From Oceanospirillaceae bacterium (lineage in GTDB: Bacteria; Pseudomonadota; Gammaproteobacteria; Pseudomonadales; Oceanobacteraceae), in NCBI GenBank assembly GCA_002723385.1, contig PBNY01000092.1:1-40239 (forward strand): a stretch of 40,239 nt of DNA, given 5' to 3'. A model generated the notes under the pieces. It ran no database searches and had not been told where the DNA came from. It saw only the letters and a list, made by a program, of their open reading frames with translations. Made by a program: the position numbers and the translations under genes. Below, in pieces: positions 35,027-40,239 of the stretch; within the stretch, counting starts at the first letter, position 1; each line of letters begins with the position of its first letter.

Positions 35027-36406
35027 ATGGCCGCCGCCCCGTCAGCTAGCCGGATTTATGTACTCGACACTAACGTTTTAATCCACGACCCAACCGCTGT
35101 ACTCAACTTTGAAGAGCATCAGGTCATCATCCCGATGACGGTGCTGGAAGAACTCGACAAACTGAAAATGGGCAAAGCCGCCATCGCCACCGATTGCCGC
35201 GAAGCCATTCGCCAAATTGACAAACTGATTGGCTCCGCCAAGCCCAGCGATGTTTCCACAGGCATCCCGATTGAACGTCCCGATGGTACGACTCAAGGTA
35301 CACTCGCCATCCTGCTCGACAACCTTGACCAGCAAAAACCAGGGCTACCCCATCACCTCAACGACAACAAGATCATCAACGCTCTGGTCAGTCTGCAACA
35401 GCAACGTCCGCAAGATGACATCATTCTGATCACCAAGGACATCAACATGCGCCTGAAAGCCCGTGGCTGTGGCATTGGCGCGCAGGATTACCAGAACGAC
35501 CAGATGCTCAGCGATGTATCCTTGCTGGAAACCGGTTACCACACCTACGTCGATTCCTTCTGGGACAGCCAGAGTGACGTCGACACCTTTCACGACACCG
35601 AGGGCACTTTCCACCGCATCCCGTTGACTGACTTGCCCGACGATCTCTACATCAACCGCTTTATTCTGGATGAACGGGGATTCGTCGGACGCGTGGTCGA
35701 TATCGAAGAAGAGACCGCCGTCCTGCAGGACTTGCCCGCAGAGCAACTGATGTCGCAAAACGCCTGGGGCCTGAAACCCCGTGACTTGCCTCAAGCGCTG
35801 GCGCTGCATCTATTGCTCGACCCGGACGTTCATCTGGTCACGCTGAGTGGACAGGCGGGGTCCGGCAAGACCATCCTGGCACTGGCCGCCGCCATTGAAA
35901 TGACGCTGGAAAGCCAGCAATTCCGACGCATCATTGCCACCCGCAGCACACGTGGTCTGGATGAAGACATCGGTTACCTGCCGGGCACTGAAGCAGAAAA
36001 AATGGAGCCATGGCTGGGTGCCATCACGGACAACCTGGAAGCACTGCACGACGGCGATGAACACGCTAACAGCAGCGTCGACTACATCCTTCAGAAAGTG
36101 CCGCTGCAATTCAAGTCACTCAACTACATCCGTGGACGCAGCTTTCAGCACAGCCTGATTCTGATCGACGAATGCCAGAACCTGACACCACACCAGATGA
36201 AGACCATCATTACCCGCGCCGGTGCAGGCAGCAAGGTGGTCTGCCTCGGCAACCTTGCCCAGATTGACACCCCTTATCTGAACCCGATCAGCTCAGGTCT
36301 GACCTACCTGATTGAGCGCTTCAAGGACTTCAACCACGGCGGCACCATCCACCTCGAAGGATCGCCGCGATCCGAGCTGGCCGAGTACGCCGAAACGCAT
36401 CTGTAA
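35027..36406 (+). CDS. PhoH-family ATPase with N-terminal PIN domain
   Basis: A 459-residue cytosolic protein of the PIN-PhoH (PhoH2-like) type. The PIN nuclease domain covers ~8-150: VLDTNVLIHD with D14, ELDKLKMGK, and ILITKDINMR. The PhoH ATPase domain follows, with Walker A GQAGSGKT (275-282) and Walker B LIDECQN (D381, E382). Related PhoH2 proteins unwind and cut RNA. The frame extends 441 nt upstream, overlapping the preceding gene, but ATG 35027 with TAAGGAGA just ahead is clearly the start. Likely role is RNA turnover or quality control (family knowledge). Confidence 0.94.
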   Translation: MAAAPSASRIYVLDTNVLIHDPTAVLNFEEHQVIIPMTVLEELDKLKMGKAAIATDCREAIRQIDKLIGSAKPSDVSTGIPIERPDGTTQGTLAILLDNLDQQKPGLPHHLNDNKIINALVSLQQQRPQDDIILITKDINMRLKARGCGIGAQDYQNDQMLSDVSLLETGYHTYVDSFWDSQSDVDTFHDTEGTFHRIPLTDLPDDLYINRFILDERGFVGRVVDIEEETAVLQDLPAEQLMSQNAWGLKPRDLPQALALHLLLDPDVHLVTLSGQAGSGKTILALAAAIEMTLESQQFRRIIATRSTRGLDEDIGYLPGTEAEKMEPWLGAITDNLEALHDGDEHANSSVDYILQKVPLQFKSLNYIRGRSFQHSLILIDECQNLTPHQMKTIITRAGAGSKVVCLGNLAQIDTPYLNPISSGLTYLIERFKDFNHGGTIHLEGSPRSELAEYAETHL

Positions 36407-36426
36407 GTTCAACGCTGGCCACCCGA

Positions 36427-36461
36427 CGGGCAGCCCTGTTATTTCCATAACGCGCTGCCCG
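36427..36461 (+). terminator. Hairpin after phoH, weak terminator
   Basis: An 8-bp stem (CGGGCAGC / GCTGCCCG) with a 19-nt loop, 21 nt past the phoH stop. There is no T-run. Confidence 0.35.
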
Positions 36462-36590
36462 ATTCCTCTCTCAATGACGTCGCCATGACTCAACAACCGT
36501 TATCCGAAACGCTCCCATCATTGGTCGGACAGGCGTGACTCTGCAGCAGATGTCGGTATGCTATGCGCAGAATTTTTGCGGGGAGTCATC

Positions 36591-37136
36591 ATGTTACAGC
36601 GCGTCGCTATCTACTGCGGGTCTCGCCCGGGTCACGATCCCAAATACGCTGAAGCGGCGGCCAGTCTGGCGGCCTATTTGGCGCAACATGGAATTGGCAT
36701 CGTCTACGGTGGCAGCCGTACCGGCCTGATGGGGATTGTTGCCGATGCCGCCCTGCAAGCCGGTGGCGAAGTGATCGGCGTGGTTCCCGCCAACCTGAGT
36801 CAGCGAGAGAAAACCCACCCCAACCTGACCGAAACCCATTTTGTCGACAGCATGCACCAGCGCAAAGCCATGATGGCCGACCTGTCAGACGCATTCGTTG
36901 CCTTACCGGGCGGTATTGGCACTCTGGATGAGCTGATTGAAATCTGGTGCTGGGCCAAAATCGGTGATCACAACAAGGCCTGCGCCTGCTACGACGTCGA
37001 TGCTTTCTGGCAACCCTTCTTTGACCTGCTCACCCACATCGACAGTCAGGGCTTCGCCCATCCCGGCAGTGCCATGCTGCGAGCGGATAGCCCGGACAAT
37101 CTGCTTGAAGCTCTGGTGGCTCACACCAAGCACTGA
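36591..37136 (+). CDS. LOG-family nucleotide 5'-monophosphate nucleosidase (TIGR00730)
   Basis: A 181-residue Rossmann-fold enzyme of the LOG (lysine decarboxylase-like) family. It has GGSRTGLMG (40-48) and the hallmark PGGIGTLDE (106-114), which together bind phosphate and catalyse release of the base from nucleoside 5'-monophosphates. Some members make cytokinins; bacterial ones often act on purine or pyrimidine nucleotides. ATG 36591 is chosen because GGGGAG lies 6 nt upstream; the frame extends 33 nt further. A single gene, ending before the convergent GNAT gene. Confidence 0.92.
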   Translation: MLQRVAIYCGSRPGHDPKYAEAAASLAAYLAQHGIGIVYGGSRTGLMGIVADAALQAGGEVIGVVPANLSQREKTHPNLTETHFVDSMHQRKAMMADLSDAFVALPGGIGTLDELIEIWCWAKIGDHNKACACYDVDAFWQPFFDLLTHIDSQGFAHPGSAMLRADSPDNLLEALVAHTKH

Positions 37137-37156
37137 ATCCAGAGACTCTGATGCCG

Positions 37157-37183
37157 ACGGTTCAGAAACCAGATGAACCGTTT
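37157..37183. terminator. Hairpin between convergent LOG and GNAT genes
   Basis: An 8-bp stem ACGGTTCA / TGAACCGT with a 9-nt loop, followed by TTTCC on the plus strand. Possible intrinsic terminator for the LOG gene, 20 nt after its stop codon. Confidence 0.5.
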
Positions 37184-37225
37184 CCGGTTTCCCCAAAATC
37201 AAAACCTATGAAGGCAGGAAAATCT

Positions 37226-38077
37226 CTAGCCAATCTCAAACGACGTCACGCCGAACAGTTCCTTAAACGGCAGTTGCGGCTGCTCCCCGGTGTACATCCT
37301 GGCGGTTTCAAACGAGACCTGCATGTTGTAACGCTCGGCCAACGCAACGGCAGCTGAGTTCACTTCAGGCACATCCAGATAAAACGTACTTCCCGGTGTG
37401 AGCCTGGCGATCAGATCCACCAGCAAGGCTTCTGCCAGAGGTTCAGATTCGGCATATAGTGGGCCGATTTTATAGCCAGTCTGACAGGGACGAATCACGC
37501 CGCAGGCCAGCAATCTGTTGTTCTCCAGGATTCCCAACGCATGAGTGTCCGGCTGATTGATCCAACGCCGGAGAAATTCAGCTCGGTCAGCCGGAAAAAA
37601 GCGGTTGTTGTATGCCCCAACCTCCGCAAACGGAACCCTGGTTAAATCCGTACAACGCTCAGAAGACATCAGGTTTTCTGGCACCTGCCCCTCATAACGA
37701 ATGTTGCGATACGCTAATTCAAAACCGGATTTTTGATAGTTCTGCTGCTGAGCCACCACACCATCAAGCGCCACATTACAGCCTTGAAGATATTCCATGG
37801 CAGCCTTCGAGATACGGATGCCATACTGCTGGCCGCGATACTCAGGTTTTACGATATAAAACCCGATAAAGCCGAATGCTTCGTTGTAACGAACGGCAGA
37901 AATACAGGCAATGGGCTCGCCATTCAGTACTCCCACCAAAAAACCGTGAGTATCTGCAGCAAAGTAACATTCCGCATCGGAAAGACCCGGGTTCCAGCCT
38001 TCTTGCGCTGCCCATTCCACAGCAAGATCGACTTCATCCCGAGTCATGGGGCGAATGGTGTAATCCGGGTTGGTCAT
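37226..38077 (-). CDS. GNAT-family N-acetyltransferase, two-domain type
   Basis: A 283-residue cytosolic enzyme. Residues 1-130 are a GNAT fold (TIRPMTRDEVDLAVEWAAQE at the start, the acetyl-CoA-binding turn VKPEYRGQQYGIRISKAAME at ~73-93). Residues ~145-280 form a second GNAT-like half (GILENNRLLACGVIRP, then LVDLIARLTPG and LDVPEVNSAAVALAERYNMQ), as in the Acetyltransf_18 arrangement. The substrate is unknown. Start ATG 38077, single gene. Confidence 0.9.
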   Translation of the reverse strand: MTNPDYTIRPMTRDEVDLAVEWAAQEGWNPGLSDAECYFAADTHGFLVGVLNGEPIACISAVRYNEAFGFIGFYIVKPEYRGQQYGIRISKAAMEYLQGCNVALDGVVAQQQNYQKSGFELAYRNIRYEGQVPENLMSSERCTDLTRVPFAEVGAYNNRFFPADRAEFLRRWINQPDTHALGILENNRLLACGVIRPCQTGYKIGPLYAESEPLAEALLVDLIARLTPGSTFYLDVPEVNSAAVALAERYNMQVSFETARMYTGEQPQLPFKELFGVTSFEIG

Positions 38078-38355
38078 GATGATGTCCTTGTAATACCGAT
38101 TGCGTCGATAGTGAGTCTGGATAGCTGAGCATAGATAGCTGCCTCTCGATAATGAACCACATGCCGATCAACGAGGGGAATGGGTCACACCACAGGCACA
38201 GACTTTATTATCTGGTTTGTCAGCTATTCAGGGTTTTGATAGCGTCTCTCTGAAGCTCTGGGTGTAATAATAAACAAGACGCCGTAGAGCTTTTATCCAT
38301 ATTCAGCATTTCGAAAAATCCCCTCACCCCCAACAACAAAACACAGGTGGATGTT

Positions 38356-38733
38356 ATGAACAATCCAGTCGGTTGGTTCGAAATTTACGTGTCTGATATG
38401 TCCCGCGCGAGTCAGTTTTATGAGTCGGTATTTGCGGTCGAGTTATGTCCGATGATGGATCCAGACGATAAAAGCATGGAGATGAAGGGCTTTCCTTCGA
38501 GCATGGAAAGTTACGGCGCATCCGGCGCGTTAGTGAAAATGGAAGGCATGCCATCAGGCCAAAACAGTGTGCTGGTGTATTTTGCCTGTGAGGACTGCGC
38601 CACCGAAGCCGCGCGTGTTGAAGCGGCTGGCGGCACGTTACAGCGGGACAAGTTTTCGATAGGTGAACACGGATTTATTGCTCTGGCGACCGATACCGAA
38701 GGCAATATGTTTGGACTGCATTCGATGGCGTAA
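38356..38733 (+). CDS. VOC-family (glyoxalase/dioxygenase fold) protein
   Basis: A 125-residue protein made of two beta-alpha-beta-beta-beta units: NPVGWFEIYVSDMSRASQFY at the start, VYFACEDCATEAARVEAAGG in the middle and GFIALATDTEGNMFGLHSM at the end. This is the usual short VOC layout seen in stand-alone lactoylglutathione-lyase-like proteins. The substrate is unknown. The frame opens with GTG 38347, but ATG 38356 with AGGTGG about 5 nt upstream is more likely. A single gene. Confidence 0.92.
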   Translation: MNNPVGWFEIYVSDMSRASQFYESVFAVELCPMMDPDDKSMEMKGFPSSMESYGASGALVKMEGMPSGQNSVLVYFACEDCATEAARVEAAGGTLQRDKFSIGEHGFIALATDTEGNMFGLHSMA

Positions 38734-38767
38734 CAACCAAGGCCTCAATACAGTGCAATACAGTGGT

Positions 38768-38959
38768 CTAGCTGCAGTGCCAGGTGACCTCCACGGTTGC
38801 TGTGACGGCGCAAGCTGTATCCAGAGTGGTTGCCCGGATTATCTGGAAAGCTTCTTCGTGCTGTTCGCCCAGGGCGACGGCGACGTTGAAGGGGGCCTTG
38901 GTCGGCCAGCCGCTTTGGTGGCTGCTCCAGACACGTTGGTTTCCGCTTTGGGTTCCGAA
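38768..38959 (-). pseudogene. Out-of-frame continuation of the VF530 gene
   Basis: A 64-codon open stretch between TGA (38960) and TAG (38768) with no ATG, GTG or TTG start. It reads as a natural protein end ([20 protein letters not shown], then [20 protein letters not shown]) with G/C-rich third positions. Best explained as the true C-terminal part of the gene upstream, cut off by a frameshift near 38960-38985. Confidence 0.45.
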
Positions 38960-39204
38960 TCAGGGCGATTCACTCTGGTACCCGGCTCACTGAAGGTAGC
39001 CACATACAAATCCTCAACCTTGTTACGCGCCCACTGGGTTTTGCGTAAAAACTTCAACGACGATTTGATCGACGGGTCTTTGCTGAAGCAGTTGATCCGG
39101 ATTCTTCTCGCCATCTCATCCCAACCGTAATGCTCGACCAGCCGGGTCAGACAATGTTCCAAAGTGAGGCCGTGCAGCGGGTTGTTGGGTTGTGATTCAG
39201 TCAT
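38839..39204 (-). CDS. VF530 family DNA-binding-type protein (DUF2132), C-terminus probably frameshifted
   Basis: Residues 1-~72 match the VF530 family, a small conserved proteobacterial fold: [21 protein letters not shown], then [20 protein letters not shown] and [11 protein letters not shown]. The typical protein ends shortly after this; here ~45 more residues of low-complexity Pro/Ser/Lys sequence follow. Over the same stretch another minus-strand frame (38768-38959) is open with good coding character and no start of its own, so a 1-nt indel may have disrupted a C-terminal extension. Function of the family is unknown; DNA or RNA binding was proposed from structure. No clear Shine-Dalgarno precedes the ATG. 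Confidence 0.8.
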   Translation of the reverse strand: MTESQPNNPLHGLTLEHCLTRLVEHYGWDEMARRIRINCFSKDPSIKSSLKFLRKTQWARNKVEDLYVATFSEPGTRVNRPDSEPKAETNVSGAATKAAGRPRPPSTSPSPWANSTKKLSR

Positions 39205-39282
39205 AGAAAAGCTCGATTGCAGGATGGAAAGACGGGAGAACGATGACTCACCAGTGTACCCATTCTGTCGTCAACACCCCAC

Positions 39283-39334
39283 AAAAAAGCCCCGACAGAC
39301 GAAAGTGAGGAGTGGTACTCCCGCCTGCCGGGGC
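39283..39334 (-). terminator. Intrinsic terminator of the acyl-CoA synthetase gene
   Basis: A 10-bp stem with one mismatch (GCCCCGGCAG / CTGTCGGGGC on the minus strand) encloses a smaller inner hairpin and is followed by a TTTTTT tract. It lies about 145 nt past the synthetase stop codon; two more small hairpins (39417-39468) sit between them. Confidence 0.75.
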
Positions 39335-39478
39335 AAAAACACTGGTCGCATGAGGAAACGGAGGGGTTTCGTATCACACTGGCGCTACGACATCGTGGGA
39401 CCGAATGCGTAACGACAGCCGGTGGCCAGCAACCGGCTGCTATCCCGGCATCCTGCCGGATATATTGTGGTGCGGATG

Positions 39479-40239
39479 TTATTCGGCGGCTTCGCCCTTC
39501 TTGCCCTCTTTGGCCCACTGACGCAGCTTGAACTTTTGCACCTTGCCGGTGGAAGTCCGTGGCAGTTCGGTGAAGATCACTTTCTTCGGCGCCTTGAAGT
39601 GAGCCATGTTCTGGCGGCAATAACTGATGATTTCGCCTTCATCCAGTTCAGTGCCCTGTACCAGTTTGATGAAGGCGCACGGGACTTCACCCCACTTCTC
39701 GTCTGGCTTGGCCACAACGGCAGCGTCTTCAATCGACGGGTGACGGAACAGGGCTTCTTCCACTTCGATGGAAGAGATGTTCTCACCGCCAGAGATAATG
39801 ATGTCCTTGGAGCGGTCCTTGATCTCGACGTAACCGTCTTCGTGCCATACCGCCAGGTCGCCGGTGTGGAACCAGCCGCCTGCAAAGGATTCATCGGTGG
39901 TGGTTGGATTCTTCAGATAGCCTTTCATCACCACGTTGCCGCGGATGAAGATTTCACCCAGTGTTTCGCCGTCACGCGCAACCGGCTCCAGCGTGTCAGC
40001 ATCGGCCACCATCAGACCTTCCTGCATCGGCACACGAACCCCCTGACGGGACTTGAGACGGGCGCGTTCACCAGCGTCTTCGTTGTTCCACTTGTCTTTC
40101 CAGGCGGACACCACACATGGGCCATAGGTTTCGGTCAGGCCGTAGACGTGTGTCACGTCGAAGTTGATCGCTTCCATTTGCTGAATCACGGACGGTGGCG
40201 GCGGCGCACCGGCAGTCATGACCTTGACCTTGTGGTTCA
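39479..40239 (-). CDS. Acyl-CoA synthetase, AMP-forming (3' part, gene runs off the window)
   Basis: The C-terminal ~253 residues of an ANL-superfamily enzyme that activates a carboxylic acid with ATP and CoA. Motifs: HVYGLTETYGP (the A5-type motif), WFHTGDLAVWHEDGYVEIKDRSKD (hinge aspartate and arginine) and GGENISSIEVEE, then the catalytic lysine in LPRTSTGKVQKFKL. The frame stays open to the window edge (NHKVKVMTAGAPPPP), so the 5' part is outside. The pattern is nearest the medium/long-chain fatty acyl or alkyl-carboxylate activating group; the substrate is undecided. Confidence 0.93.
   Translation of the reverse strand, partial: NHKVKVMTAGAPPPPSVIQQMEAINFDVTHVYGLTETYGPCVVSAWKDKWNNEDAGERARLKSRQGVRVPMQEGLMVADADTLEPVARDGETLGEIFIRGNVVMKGYLKNPTTTDESFAGGWFHTGDLAVWHEDGYVEIKDRSKDIIISGGENISSIEVEEALFRHPSIEDAAVVAKPDEKWGEVPCAFIKLVQGTELDEGEIISYCRQNMAHFKAPKKVIFTELPRTSTGKVQKFKLRQWAKEGKKGEAAE

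Overview
The window reads as chromosome of a marine-type gammaproteobacterium. The basis is the E. coli-like SbcDC, TrxB and PhoH proteins, the CheR and VF530-family genes, a CCA-encoding tRNA-Arg, and moderate GC with standard Shine-Dalgarno sites. An Oceanospirillales- or Marinobacter-like host is my inference; nothing in the window names the species. No rRNA, CRISPR array, integrase or transposase was found.

Layout. 0-6.3 kb: an unrecognised cytosolic protein, a long AT-rich gap, then the sbcD-sbcC repair nuclease operon. 6.4-11 kb: a YgjP-type metallopeptidase, a hipBA toxin-antitoxin pair with a palindromic operator, a nitronate monooxygenase carrying a hexapeptide repeat, and a lone CheR. 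11.07 kb: tRNA-Arg(CCT) with its own promoter.

11.2-20 kb is an accessory block on the minus strand directly downstream of the tRNA, and is the most interesting part of the window. It holds (a) a two-gene operon of a DUF262-DUF1524 (GmrSD/SspE-like) protein and a GIY-YIG nuclease with a DUF4357 tail, preceded by what looks like a broken small first gene; (b) gene remnants; and (c) a single-chain MmeI-like restriction-modification protein followed by a 46-residue membrane peptide, an unknown protein and a DUF6508 protein. I read it as a defence island that probably holds one recognisable system (MmeI-like) and one poorly described two-nuclease candidate.

20.3-28.5 kb returns to ordinary genes: a YbjQ-YbjQ-M48 peptidase operon, a GlxA-type regulator divergent from a cysteine hydrolase, a class I/II aminotransferase, a MocR-type regulator divergent from an EamA transporter, and a small membrane protein. 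28.6-31 kb: a methyltransferase, a gene-poor stretch, a small membrane protein and a brnTA toxin-antitoxin pair whose promoter, operator and start codon overlap. 31.1-33.9 kb: trxB, acr3 and arsC on one strand; the ArsC has the three cysteines of the thioredoxin-coupled class. 34-40.2 kb: a membrane protein, PhoH with a PIN domain, a LOG-family nucleosidase, a GNAT enzyme, a VOC protein, a VF530 protein with a probable frameshift, and the 3' part of an acyl-CoA synthetase running off the window.
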